NCBI RefSeq assembly: GCF_000369505.1
Contig: NZ_KB850055.1
Span: forward strand, 682,001 to 746,000
Direction: 5' to 3'
DNA: 64,000 nt
From: Acinetobacter sp. NIPH 298
GTDB taxonomy: Bacteria > Pseudomonadota > Gammaproteobacteria > Pseudomonadales > Moraxellaceae
The position numbers were made by a program, and so were the translations under genes. Positions 27,641 through 37,121 of the stretch are shown here, one piece after another; within the stretch, counting starts at the first letter, position 1, and every line of letters starts with the position of its first letter. A model generated the notes under the pieces. The model had not been told where the DNA came from. It made no database searches and saw only the letters and a program-made list of their open reading frames with translations.

Positions 27641-30271
27641 TTATTTACATCGCTTTTTAGCGAAGGATTTAAGGGTTTTAGTCTCGGCTAAAACCTCCTC
27701 AGATGCTTTAGTTGTACTGGTGTCTTTCTTGCTTTTTTTTCGCTTTTTCTTTTTCTTTGGTGTTTCATCCTCAACGGCATCACCATCTTCGATCGCTTGC
27801 CAATATTCCAGTTGTTCCATTACGGCAGCATAGATGGAGTTTTTACTATATCTGCCTTTCTTGTCTAATGTCCCCACTGGGCGCGCCATTAAGATCTCTA
27901 AGGCTTGATCAATGGTATCAATCGCATGTACATGGAATTGACCCGCTTGAACAGCCTCACTTACGTCTTGACGTAGCATCAGATGTTGCATGTTTTGGCG
28001 TGGAATAATCACCCCTTGTTTGCCAGTTAGACCTTGCAACTTACATGCATCATAGAAGCCTTCAATTTTGGCATTGACACCACCAATGGGTTGAACTTGG
28101 CCAAGTTGGTTCATCGACCCTGTAATTGCCCAAGATTGATCAATTGGGATCTGGCAGATCGCCGAGATTAAAGCTGACAATTCCGCAACGGTGGCACTGT
28201 CACCATCGACTTGTCCATAGCTTTGTTCAAAAGCGAGTGCGGCAGAGAAATGTAGAATTTGCTCACGCCCAAAATGTGCTTTGAGGAAACTAGACATTAG
28301 CAACACACCTTTGGCATGAAGTGAGCCACCTAACTCTACGCTACGTTCAATATCCAGAATATCGCCGCCACCTTGGTAAACTGAAGCAGTGAGGCGAGAA
28401 GGCAAGCCAAATTCAACATCAGCGTAGTGAATTACGGAGAGGGCATTGATTTGACCTAGACGATGTCCTGAGGTTTCGATCAATTGCGTGCCACGCGATA
28501 AATCTTGCCAGTACAGCTCACGGAGATAGCCCAAGCGATATTGGCGATGATGCAGGGCTTGATTGACGTGATGATTGGTGACTAGCTTGTCATCCGCTTT
28601 AAAGGCATGGTGATGGGCTTCTCGAATGAGATCACCAAGTGTTGAAGCATGTAATGACAAGGAGCTTTGATCTTCAGCTTGGCGACTAGAGTCTGTCAAC
28701 AATGCGGCCAACGCAGAACGATCAAAGGGCAATAGCTTATCTGCTTGAACATAGTCGGCGATCAATTGCATGTAAGCCTGTTCGTTACTGTCATTACGTT
28801 GTAATGTATCGGTGAAGTCAGCACGAATCTTAAAGACACTACCAAGCTCAGGCTCTATTTCTAAAATTTCATAATAAATTTCAGGTTCTGCCAATAAAAC
28901 CACTTTAATATCTAAAGGAACTGCCGCGGGTTCAATCGAAATGCTACCCGTTAAAGTCAGCATGTGTTCCAAAGACGAAAGCTTGAGTTTTCCTGATTTT
29001 AAGGCACGTTTTAAACCTTGCCATGCATAAGGTTGTTCAAGTAAATGCTCAGCTTCGAGTAATAGAAAACCACCATTGGCGCGATGTAGTGAGCCAGGAC
29101 GAATTAAAGTGAAATCTGTGGTAATGGTGCCATTATGGGTTAACTGTTCGACATGACCCAATAAATTATAATGGGTTGGGAAGTCTTCAAAAATGACAGG
29201 CGCACCACTGTTTGGCTTGTTTGATGTAATTACATTTGCTTGATAGCGCGCTGGCACGCGATTGAATAAAGCAGGGGTAAAATCATCTTCCTCTTGTTCT
29301 AAAATAAGCTCAACATTATTAATAATGTCATCAGCATATTGTTTTAAATATTGTTCGAGATGTTCGACCTCTTTATGTCGGCTTAGAATCTGGTTGATCC
29401 GTGGCATCACCACTTGTGTTGCAATATCACGATTTAAAGTCGAAACTTGATCTCGCGCATCATCTTCTAAATCACCTAAATGTAGACCTAAACGGTCTAA
29501 TTTTTTCTCCATATAGCGGAGATTTGATTTGATATCAGCTCGTTCTTGGCTAGTGAGTGTGTTTAGGTCATCTTGAGTTAACTCGTGATATTCATCATTC
29601 TTGAGTAACATCGGAATAAAGACATGTTTGTCATTACGAGAAATGAGCTTTAAATCGAGTTCTTCACCTTCTTTGGTGAGTTCAACCAATGCCTGTTGTT
29701 GTACCTCACCTGTGTCTTGGCGGATGCGCTCAATACGATTGTGATAACTTTCTGCGCTAAAGCGACGTTCCAATTGCTTTAAGCTGATTTGCCATGCTTG
29801 TTGTAGTGCATTTTGGAACTTTGTACCTTGACCCGCAGGAAAACGCAAAGCAAGCGGCTGTCTTGGGTTTTTGAAATTATTAACATAGACCCAATCATCA
29901 GGAGTCGGCATGGTTTTGGCGTGTTGCTGTAGTAAACGTTTAATCATGGTACGTTTACCCAGTCCTGCTGTGCCCACTGCAAAAATGTTATAACCCGAAT
30001 AAGGGAGTGAAATCCCAGCCTCAACTGAAGCACGCGCGCGATCTTGACCTAAAAAGTTATTCAGCGGTTTTATGCGTTTAGTCGAGCTTGGGATTTTGGC
30101 TAAATCTGGAATATGCGTTAGTTGGTCAGCGCGCAAAGCTGTATTTGTCAGTGTTGGTTGTATGTCGGGTTGTTCAAAAGCATTTGGAAAAATATTGGTA
30201 TTTGCTTTAATCGTGTTTGTTGGTGTTAGAGATAAAGTTGTTGCAGTCATTTGGTCGAGTTTTTGGGTCAC
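27641..30271 (-). CDS. Lon-type AAA+ protease (LonB/LonC-like, no N-terminal Lon domain)
   Basis: 876 residues counted from GTG 30271; ATG 30250 is an alternative. An ATPase module begins near residue 60 with a Walker A of GTAGLGKRTM, followed by a long coiled, charged insertion (about 150-300) and a second ATPase part (NGGFLLLEAEHLL). The C-terminal proteolytic domain has the Ser-Lys dyad S692 (DGDSATVAEL) and K735 (GGVNAKIEGF). The tail is very Lys-rich (KKKKKRKKSKK), suggesting nucleic-acid or acidic-surface contact. It is distinct from housekeeping Lon. Substrates unknown. Confidence 0.9.
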   Translation of the reverse strand: MTQKLDQMTATTLSLTPTNTIKANTNIFPNAFEQPDIQPTLTNTALRADQLTHIPDLAKIPSSTKRIKPLNNFLGQDRARASVEAGISLPYSGYNIFAVGTAGLGKRTMIKRLLQQHAKTMPTPDDWVYVNNFKNPRQPLALRFPAGQGTKFQNALQQAWQISLKQLERRFSAESYHNRIERIRQDTGEVQQQALVELTKEGEELDLKLISRNDKHVFIPMLLKNDEYHELTQDDLNTLTSQERADIKSNLRYMEKKLDRLGLHLGDLEDDARDQVSTLNRDIATQVVMPRINQILSRHKEVEHLEQYLKQYADDIINNVELILEQEEDDFTPALFNRVPARYQANVITSNKPNSGAPVIFEDFPTHYNLLGHVEQLTHNGTITTDFTLIRPGSLHRANGGFLLLEAEHLLEQPYAWQGLKRALKSGKLKLSSLEHMLTLTGSISIEPAAVPLDIKVVLLAEPEIYYEILEIEPELGSVFKIRADFTDTLQRNDSNEQAYMQLIADYVQADKLLPFDRSALAALLTDSSRQAEDQSSLSLHASTLGDLIREAHHHAFKADDKLVTNHHVNQALHHRQYRLGYLRELYWQDLSRGTQLIETSGHRLGQINALSVIHYADVEFGLPSRLTASVYQGGGDILDIERSVELGGSLHAKGVLLMSSFLKAHFGREQILHFSAALAFEQSYGQVDGDSATVAELSALISAICQIPIDQSWAITGSMNQLGQVQPIGGVNAKIEGFYDACKLQGLTGKQGVIIPRQNMQHLMLRQDVSEAVQAGQFHVHAIDTIDQALEILMARPVGTLDKKGRYSKNSIYAAVMEQLEYWQAIEDGDAVEDETPKKKKKRKKSKKDTSTTKASEEVLAETKTLKSFAKKRCK

Positions 30272-30372
30272 TATTGCTATCCAACAAAGAAACGAAAGTT
30301 AAGTAATTAAAGGTATACAGTTTTGGGTCTAAAGATCAAGCGAACTTGTGTTTTTTATCGACAAAACAGAAT

Positions 30373-30685
30373 AGGGTCTGTTGACATTTCACAGATGCTT
30401 GCGACAGAGGACATTTTTTAGGCGGTACAAGGCATGTTTTGTGAAATTTAGTCATTCTAAATAAGCGAAGCATAACGCAGTAACGGCAAAAAATGTCCAT
30501 GTCCTCGAGCTTCGCCTTGCTCTGCGATCAAAGCAGTGCTTTGATCTTGCTCAGGGTTATGGCTAGAACTGCCTCAAACTTCGTTATGAAACTTGACAAG
30601 GGAGTTGCCATTGCCTACGTTTCATGCCTTGTTTGAGTGGTTTTAGCCGATAACGCAATGCATAGCTGAAATATCAACAGACCCT
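30373..30685. mobile_element. 313-bp MITE-like element
   Basis: The ends are inverted repeats: AGGGTCTGTTGACATTTCA on the left and, read inward from the right, AGGGTCTGTTGATATTTCA (one mismatch in 19). AAT flanks both sides (30370-30372 and 30686-30688), a possible 3-bp target duplication. There is no transposase frame inside. An internal inverted repeat (GGACATTTTTT near 30409 and AAAAAATGTCC near 30487) could fold the left half into a long hairpin. It fills the gap between the Lon-like and ampG genes and may supply promoters or structured RNA. Confidence 0.75.
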
Positions 30686-30767
30686 AATTATTGCATAAAG
30701 CAACTTGCAAGCTGAGGCAAGAAACGATTGAATAGGCACATTTGAACATTTTGGAAAATAATAAGCA

Positions 30768-32933
30768 ATGACGACTCAAGCCTCTGGTTGGGCGGCTGCA
30801 TTTAAAGCATTTTTAGATCGCCGTGCGCTGATTATGTTTTTTCTTGGTTTTTCAGCAGGTATACCGATCCTTTTAATTTTTTCTAGCTTATCTTTATGGC
30901 TAGGAGAGGCGGGTATTGATAAAACTGCGGTGACTTTTTTTAGTTGGGCGGCATTGGGCTACTCATTTAAATTTGTTTGGGCGCCATTGATTGATGAGTT
31001 GCCAGTTCCATTTTTGACCAAAACATTAGGTCGTCGCCGTGCTTGGCTGTTGATTGCACAATGTCTCATTATTTGTGCGATTTGTATTATGGCTTTTTCT
31101 GACCCTGCACTGGGGCAAAGTTATTTAATTCAAATGGCAGCAGGTGCTGTATTGTTGGGTTTCTCTGCGGCAACTCAAGATATTGTGATTGATGCATATC
31201 GTATTGAGTTGGCTGAAACAGAAATGCAAACAGTATTGGCATCGACTTATAATGCTGGCTATCGCATTGGGATGATCGTTGCAGGTGCAGGTGCTTTATT
31301 CTTGGCTGCTTATTTGGGTACAGCTAAAGGCAACTATATCTACGAAGCTTGGAAATATACCTATTTGACCATGGCTGCTGTCATGGTGATCGGGATTGTA
31401 ACCACACTGGTCGTACGTGAGCCACTAGTCAATCGTATTTATAAAAACTATAAGAAAACAGATTATTACCGTTTGGTGTTTGTCTTTTTTATCGCAGTCG
31501 CCACATTTGTGCTGACTTATATCTATTCTGGTCAACTTACACAGGCGTTGATTCAAGCAACAGCGATTAAAGACACAGCAGCATTATTTGGCTTAGAAGC
31601 GTTGAGGTTTTTAACAGCCACTGCCTGTGCTTTATTGATTGGTTTTGGACTGGTCAAAATGGGTGTTGTAAATCAACAGATGGCGAAAGAAACATGGGTT
31701 GCACCGATTCTAGATTTCTTTAAACGCTATGGCGTGAAACTCGCGTTGGTGCTGTTATTGCTGATCGGCTTCTTCCGAATCTCTGACATTATCGCAGGAG
31801 TGATTTCCAATGTGTTCTATCAAGATTTGAACTTTAGTAAAGAGCAAATTGCTGAAGCAGTTAAAGTTTATGGTGTCTTGTTTAGTTTAGTTGGTGGTTT
31901 CTTAGGTGGTTTGCTGGCACAACGAATGAATATCATGAAGTTGATGTTTATCGGTGCAGTGCTAGCAAGTTCAACCAATTTGATTTTTATTGGCTTAGTA
32001 AAATCTGGAAAACCATTAGATCAGGTTCATGTCCAAGTCGGCAGTCAGTCTTATCAAGTACCAACGGATGAAGTGGGTTTCTGGAAGTTACAAGTGCCAC
32101 ACGCTGTTTTGAGTGAAGCGAACAAAGTTGAAGTTACTGCATCTTATCTCGATAAAGTGCATGAAAAACCGATCTCGATTTCACAACCTTATTTGGTTGG
32201 AGATGCACAAAAACCACAAATTCAGATGTTGCCCATCACTAGTAATAATGAAATCACTCTACATGAACAATCGGGTAGTATCGTTGTGAGAGGACAGTAT
32301 TTTGGTGAGCCATTAACCGCGACACAAAAAATTGTGGTTGATTTGGATGGTCAAAATTTTGATGCAAAACTAGATCGAAATGGTGTATTTAGTACCGTAA
32401 TTGAAGCGAAACAATTGCTTTCTTCACCATCTAAGCAGCTTGATGTTGCGGTGTTGGATGGTGATCAGTCGATATTATCTATATCGCATGGTTATCAGTC
32501 GAATACTAACCACAGCGTCGGAAATGAACTTGATGTGAATATTGATCCTTTACCACTGATTAATCCTCAGTCTACTCAAGATGTCGAAATCAAGGGAAAA
32601 GTCATCAAACAGTATAGTTCTTTGTGGTTGTATTTTGCGATTGTGGTGGATAATCTTGCTGCTGGTTTGGCTGGTGCAGCATTTATTGCGTTCTTATCGA
32701 GCCTAACAAGTGTTTCTTTTACAGCGGTTCAATATGCTATTTTTAGTTCATTAATGACATTAACACCGAAATTATTGGGTGGCTATTCGGGCACGATGGT
32801 CAGCAATATGGGCTACCCGAATTTCTTTTTAATGACGACTTTGATTGGGGTTCCAATTTTAATCCTTGTGGTTTGGGTTGCAAAGCTGTTACGCGAGCAT
32901 GAAAAACCATCAACACAACAGACAGGTGAATAA
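30768..32933 (+). CDS. ampG: AmpG-family muropeptide permease with inserted extracytoplasmic domain
   Basis: 721 residues, against about 490-590 in well-known AmpG proteins. The N-terminal part is typical ([53 protein letters not shown]). About 10 membrane segments precede residue 413; a soluble, beta-rich insert follows to about residue 615, and the last helices resume at [16 protein letters not shown]. The insert seems to hold two similar units ([20 protein letters not shown] and [20 protein letters not shown]), like bacterial Ig-type modules. AmpG imports GlcNAc-anhydroMurNAc peptides for cell-wall recycling and AmpC induction. Confidence 0.88.
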   Translation: MTTQASGWAAAFKAFLDRRALIMFFLGFSAGIPILLIFSSLSLWLGEAGIDKTAVTFFSWAALGYSFKFVWAPLIDELPVPFLTKTLGRRRAWLLIAQCLIICAICIMAFSDPALGQSYLIQMAAGAVLLGFSAATQDIVIDAYRIELAETEMQTVLASTYNAGYRIGMIVAGAGALFLAAYLGTAKGNYIYEAWKYTYLTMAAVMVIGIVTTLVVREPLVNRIYKNYKKTDYYRLVFVFFIAVATFVLTYIYSGQLTQALIQATAIKDTAALFGLEALRFLTATACALLIGFGLVKMGVVNQQMAKETWVAPILDFFKRYGVKLALVLLLLIGFFRISDIIAGVISNVFYQDLNFSKEQIAEAVKVYGVLFSLVGGFLGGLLAQRMNIMKLMFIGAVLASSTNLIFIGLVKSGKPLDQVHVQVGSQSYQVPTDEVGFWKLQVPHAVLSEANKVEVTASYLDKVHEKPISISQPYLVGDAQKPQIQMLPITSNNEITLHEQSGSIVVRGQYFGEPLTATQKIVVDLDGQNFDAKLDRNGVFSTVIEAKQLLSSPSKQLDVAVLDGDQSILSISHGYQSNTNHSVGNELDVNIDPLPLINPQSTQDVEIKGKVIKQYSSLWLYFAIVVDNLAAGLAGAAFIAFLSSLTSVSFTAVQYAIFSSLMTLTPKLLGGYSGTMVSNMGYPNFFLMTTLIGVPILILVVWVAKLLREHEKPSTQQTGE

Positions 32934-32935
32934 CG

Positions 32936-33337
32936 ATGCGCATGTTACATACGATGCTACGTGTAGGTAATTTAGAACAATCTTTAAAGTTCTACACTGA
33001 GGTACTTGGTATGAAATTGCTACGCCAACGCGACTATGAAGAAGGGCGTTTTACCCTTGCTTTTGTTGGCTATGGCGATGAAGAAAACAATACCGTACTT
33101 GAGTTAACTCACAATTGGGATACTTCGAGCTATGAGCTTGGTAATGCTTATGGACACATCGCGATTGGTGTGGGAGATGCTTATAAGGCATGTGAAGACA
33201 TCAAAGCGCGTGGCGGAAAAGTGGTGCGCGAAGCAGGCCCGATGAAGGGCGGTGTAACGGTTATCGCTTTTGTTGAAGACCCAGATGGTTATAAGATTGA
33301 GTTAATTCAACAGGATCAAAATGCACGTAATAACTAA
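32936..33337 (+). CDS. gloA: lactoylglutathione lyase (glyoxalase I)
   Basis: 133 residues, standard length. It opens with the family's [18 protein letters not shown], in which the His is a metal ligand, and continues with [19 protein letters not shown], a Glu ligand in [15 protein letters not shown] and KIELIQ. It converts the methylglyoxal-glutathione hemithioacetal to S-lactoylglutathione using Ni2+ or Zn2+. It starts two bases after the ampG stop and is probably cotranscribed with it. Confidence 0.95.
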   Translation: MRMLHTMLRVGNLEQSLKFYTEVLGMKLLRQRDYEEGRFTLAFVGYGDEENNTVLELTHNWDTSSYELGNAYGHIAIGVGDAYKACEDIKARGGKVVREAGPMKGGVTVIAFVEDPDGYKIELIQQDQNARNN

Positions 33338-33476
33338 TTTGAATTCATCTTAAGCTGAAGATTTCTCATTTAAAAGCGCTAGCATTATTTATATAGCCCA
33401 GTATGATATGTCGATCAAATGGTCAACAATATTGTATTGGGCTTTATTGTACTTAGTGGGTGAGTAGGAATAAGAT

Positions 33477-34445
33477 ATGTTCAAAATTTTGGCACTGGAT
33501 CGTTTTACATTACTCTTGGTTGCGATGGTTGTACTTGCAACATTTTTACCAGTTTCAGGCCAGATTGCATCTTATTTTAATATTCTCACAACAGTTGCTA
33601 TCGCGATACTTTTTTTCTTGCACGGTGCAAAGTTGTCGCGTGAAGCTGTGGTTGAAGGCATGCTGCATTGGAAAATGCATGCTCTTGTCTTTGCGTTTAC
33701 CTTTCTACTTTTCCCTGCAATCGGCCTCATGGCCCGACCAATCTTAGAGCCGCTTTTGGGACAGCAGTTGTATTGGGGTTTTCTGTTTATGTGCTTTCTG
33801 CCATCAACAGTACAATCTTCGATTGCATTTACCTCGATGGCCAAAGGCAATGTCGCAGGTGCTGTGTGTAGTGCATCATTTTCCAATATCATTGGTATGA
33901 TTATTACGCCTATTTTAGTCAGCTATTTTATTCTTGGACAAAGCCAACATGGTTTTGATCCAACCCAGTCAATTATTCAAATCACACTATTATTATTGGT
34001 CCCATTTATATTAGGTCAAATATTACGCCCTTATATTTTTCCTGCAATGCTCAAACGACCAAGTCTGGTCAAGGTCTTTGATCAAGGCTCTATTTTAATG
34101 GTGGTTTATGGGGCGTTCAGCAGTGCCGTAGTTGCTGGTCTATGGCAGCAAGTCAGTGGTTTAACCTTATTGTATTTAATACTTGCATGCTCAGTTTTGC
34201 TCACCATTGTGATGTTGTTAGCCTTGTATGTACCGAAATGGCTAGGATTCAATCAAGCGGATCAAGCGACAATTTTCTTCTGTAGTTCAAAGAAGACTTT
34301 GGCGAGTGGGGTGCCTATGGCGCAAATCTTATTTATAGGACAACCTCTAGGTATGATTGTGTTGCCAATTATGATCTTTCATCAAATCCAGTTGATGGTT
34401 TGTGGGATAATTGCCAATCATTGGTCGAAAACAAGACAAGAATAA
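33477..34445 (+). CDS. bile acid:sodium symporter family transporter (SLC10A7-like)
   Basis: 322 residues with about nine or ten hydrophobic segments and very short ends. The conserved inner half (FLPSTVQSSIAFTSMAKGNVAGAVCSASFSNIIG, about residues 105-140) and the late CSSKKTLASGVPMA motif match the prokaryotic SLC10A7-like group. These are putative Na+-coupled or ion-linked carriers of organic anions; the substrate is unknown. The gene is monocistronic, with TAGGAATAAG ahead of the ATG. Confidence 0.87.
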   Translation: MFKILALDRFTLLLVAMVVLATFLPVSGQIASYFNILTTVAIAILFFLHGAKLSREAVVEGMLHWKMHALVFAFTFLLFPAIGLMARPILEPLLGQQLYWGFLFMCFLPSTVQSSIAFTSMAKGNVAGAVCSASFSNIIGMIITPILVSYFILGQSQHGFDPTQSIIQITLLLLVPFILGQILRPYIFPAMLKRPSLVKVFDQGSILMVVYGAFSSAVVAGLWQQVSGLTLLYLILACSVLLTIVMLLALYVPKWLGFNQADQATIFFCSSKKTLASGVPMAQILFIGQPLGMIVLPIMIFHQIQLMVCGIIANHWSKTRQE

Positions 34446-34469
34446 TTCGCTAAATCTATTTAGTTGGCG

Positions 34470-34475
34470 TATAAT
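34470..34475 (+). promoter_or_regulatory. -10 element of the rpmE promoter
   Basis: A perfect TATAAT followed by a GC-rich GCTCGGC discriminator typical of stringently controlled ribosomal-protein promoters. The -35 is weak (TTCGCT, 18-bp spacer). The transcript would have a leader of roughly 160 bases before rpmE. Confidence 0.5.
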
Positions 34476-34643
34476 GCTCGGCACTTGTTGGCTTTGCTCT
34501 GACCTTTAGAGTCTCGGTGAGTCAAAAGAAATGGTCTGTTGTGGTGTTGATCTGCAAGTGTAAAACACTTTGCTTTCCTCATTTTGAGAGTGATCAATTG
34601 CGATAACAGCTTAAGCCTTTCTTACTAATTAGGAGCATCGAGC

Positions 34644-34868
34644 ATGCGCGCCGATATTCATCCAAAATACCAAACTTTAGTTGCTACTTGTTCATGTGGT
34701 AACGTTATTGAAACTAAATCTGCTTTAGGTAAAGAAACGCTTTATCTTGACGTATGTTCAGCTTGCCACCCATTCTATACTGGTAAACAAAAGAATGTGG
34801 ATACTGGCGGTCGTATCGACAAATTCAAACAACGTTTTTCTGGTATGTCACGTTCTATCAAACGTTAA
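34644..34868 (+). CDS. rpmE: 50S ribosomal protein L31 (zinc-binding form)
   Basis: 74 residues. Starts [10 protein letters not shown] and contains the zinc ligands CSCGN and [11 protein letters not shown], so it is the zinc-containing type A rather than the ykgM paralogue. TAGGAG lies eight bases before the ATG. The leader of about 160 bases is unusually long for a ribosomal protein gene and could hold a control element, but I see no clear structure in it. Confidence 0.97.
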   Translation: MRADIHPKYQTLVATCSCGNVIETKSALGKETLYLDVCSACHPFYTGKQKNVDTGGRIDKFKQRFSGMSRSIKR

Positions 34869-34880
34869 TATCAAGAAAAC

Positions 34881-34909
34881 AAAAAAACGGGCAATATGCT
34901 CGTTTTTTT
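34881..34909 (+). terminator. rpmE terminator
   Basis: A 12-bp stem of A-rich arm, ACGGGC, loop AATAT, GCTCGT and T run, with one mismatch. It lies 12 bases past the rpmE stop. Confidence 0.88.
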
Positions 34910-34962
34910 GTGTCTGTATTTTCTAAATCTCTCTCAACCTTCCTGTTAAAAAGAGAGGAGAA

Positions 34963-34984
34963 GTCCCCCTTATCAAAGGGGGAT
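34963..34984. repeat. small hairpin repeat, CCCCCTT type
   Basis: AGTCCCCCTTATCAAAGGGGGAT folds into a tight hairpin, preceded by AGAGAGGAGA. I recall similar sequences scattered between Acinetobacter genes; that is recollection. It also lies 3' of the leftward fimX-like gene. Confidence 0.4.
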
Positions 34985-35027
34985 TCTAAAAGTATTTAAT
35001 AGATCAGTATTACATGCTAGAGGGGGG

Positions 35028-37121
35028 TTATTGATCTTGTACGTCAGTTAAGCGATCAAGTTTCTTCTGAAAGTAATTGCCTTGTAAGAAACGACTCTCT
35101 ACATTCCATGCATTTGCAAATAAGTTCATGTCATTTAATTCATTTAAGAATATTTCAACAGGTTTCTGGGCAATGAAATGCAGTACTTTTTCTTGTAAAG
35201 CGACCATCTCTTTATCTGATGCGAGCATTTTTGATAATGTCGGGTGAAAACTGACGTATTGGGTGTCAATTTGCTGAAGAATCGTATCGCTATAAATAGA
35301 GTTGCCAAAACCACGAATAGCAACTTCAGCACCATATTGGCGAAGTAAAGCGATTTGCGGCTGTGCCTGTGTTAGGTTCTGTTGCAGAGCTTGCTCGGAG
35401 AACTGCAAAATAATTGGATGGGCTTGTTTGCTTCCAATAATGGTCAATAATTTTGCAACTAATTCAGGAAGCTTTTTATCACTCAATAGGATGTGATGGT
35501 TCAGATTGATAATCAGTTTTGCTTTTGGATATTGGGTAATGAAATTATGTAATTGTTTACAAGCTTCTACCAATATCCAGCGGTCTAATTGAACGGACAG
35601 CTCAGGATCATCTTTTAAATCAGCAAGATCGCTTAAATCCTGCCATTGGTTATTATGTATAAACCCACTGGAAACTTCGTAGGTATGGGTGTATTGATCT
35701 TGTTTGTCATAAGTTTGCTGATATTTTAGATGAATATCACCTGTATCTAACTTCTGTTTCAGCTCTTGTAATAGGCTGATTTGAACTGTTTTAGGGATAT
35801 GTTCAGTGGTTAAACCGATATTGGTATCAATCTTCGGCGTGTTAAAGACAGGTAGCGCCAGTAAGAATGCTTTAGAAAGTATGCGTTCAAAATGAGCTTC
35901 GTCAGGAATCTGTTTGGTTAGTTCACAATAGCCCAGTTTTAAATGTAATGGGAAGTTGTATTGTTCAGTGATCAGTAGTTGTGGCTTTTGCAGACCGTTC
36001 AAACTAATCAATAACGAGTTCAATACCACTTTAGATTCTGCTTGGAATAAAGCCACATAAAGCGCAGTATCGACTTGATATACAGGAACGCTCACTTGTT
36101 CTTTAATGAAGTTTGGAATATTGGAGAAATAGGCTTTTGTCGCGTGCCAATCCTTTTGAAAAACTTCATTTGGACAGTTATTTAGACTAAAGAGTACCAG
36201 TGCATTTGAATTGGCTGGGTGGTTTGTGAGTTGGCGGTTAATCTGTTGTAACGCATTAAACAAACTCGAACTCTTTTCAGTTGCTATGGTACTTGGAAGC
36301 GTAGCAGCTACAGATAGTTGTGTTGTCTCACATTCAATATTGAGTTGGATTTCATCTTCATTGCCAGAAGGGAGGAACTCAAGGTGTAGCGGATTATTTT
36401 TTATGACTGGATTCTGAGTAAGTAGTTCAAAGCGCGCTTGTTCAAACTGACCCTGTGAAATTTTCTTGAAACGTAACTTGAACTGACTCAAATCTTCAGG
36501 TTGTAAAACATCAAGAATCGGTAAACCAACTAGATCGTCTGCAGTGTCAAAACCAAATAGCGTTGCGTATTCAGCATTTACTTCGATATGAATGCCTTCT
36601 TGTAAGATCGCAACGGCTTTGTGGCTTTCTGCAACTAAAGATTGGGCTTGGGTTTGAGCTGCTTCTAATTCACTTAATAAACGATGCTCAGCTTGAACCA
36701 AACGACTGTAGGAAAGTGTGCGAACGATGTTGATGTAAAACTTTTCTGGCGATTCGAGATTCAAGACATCATAAATACCTTTATGAATATAGGTCTGATA
36801 TTGTTCAGCCTGATAATCATCTGGCTCAAGTAATAAAACCGGTAAGCTAGGCTGTGCTGAGGCTTGAATGAGCGATAGGGTTTGTTCAATTTTTAAATCG
36901 TATGCACGACCAAAAATTACAATATCCCAAGCTAAGTTTAGTTGCTTTTCAAATGCTTTAAGGTCATCAAGTAGGGTTGCTTGAATTTGATGATCTTGAG
37001 CCGCAAATAATGCCGAAATTTGATTATACCGTAATTGATTATCATCAATGATGAGTAAACGAGTTTCAGTCCGTTTTAGTTTTTTAGAGAGTAAAGAATT
37101 TCTCACTTCAATGCTTCCCAT
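35028..37121 (-). CDS. fimX: FimX-like protein: REC-PAS-degenerate GGDEF-EAL
   Basis: 697 residues. A receiver-like domain (RLLIIDDNQLRYNQISALF) lacks the phospho-acceptor Asp, reading WDIVIFGRAYD. A PAS domain lies at about 165-260 (VNAEYATLFGFDTADDLVG). A vestigial GGDEF follows, then an EAL-type domain where EAL reads EVS, the DDFG motif reads RGFG and the catalytic Lys is lost, but LQGNYF remains. It would therefore bind rather than cut cyclic-di-GMP. FimX controls type IV pilus assembly and twitching. GTG 37106, overlapping the upstream stop as GTGA and preceded by GGAAG, is a good alternative start. Confidence 0.8.
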   Translation of the reverse strand: MGSIEVRNSLLSKKLKRTETRLLIIDDNQLRYNQISALFAAQDHQIQATLLDDLKAFEKQLNLAWDIVIFGRAYDLKIEQTLSLIQASAQPSLPVLLLEPDDYQAEQYQTYIHKGIYDVLNLESPEKFYINIVRTLSYSRLVQAEHRLLSELEAAQTQAQSLVAESHKAVAILQEGIHIEVNAEYATLFGFDTADDLVGLPILDVLQPEDLSQFKLRFKKISQGQFEQARFELLTQNPVIKNNPLHLEFLPSGNEDEIQLNIECETTQLSVAATLPSTIATEKSSSLFNALQQINRQLTNHPANSNALVLFSLNNCPNEVFQKDWHATKAYFSNIPNFIKEQVSVPVYQVDTALYVALFQAESKVVLNSLLISLNGLQKPQLLITEQYNFPLHLKLGYCELTKQIPDEAHFERILSKAFLLALPVFNTPKIDTNIGLTTEHIPKTVQISLLQELKQKLDTGDIHLKYQQTYDKQDQYTHTYEVSSGFIHNNQWQDLSDLADLKDDPELSVQLDRWILVEACKQLHNFITQYPKAKLIINLNHHILLSDKKLPELVAKLLTIIGSKQAHPIILQFSEQALQQNLTQAQPQIALLRQYGAEVAIRGFGNSIYSDTILQQIDTQYVSFHPTLSKMLASDKEMVALQEKVLHFIAQKPVEIFLNELNDMNLFANAWNVESRFLQGNYFQKKLDRLTDVQDQ

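Noticed and set aside
34446-34643. Riboswitch or L31 autoregulatory element in the rpmE leader
   Set aside because: The leader is long, but I could not find a convincing conserved structure.
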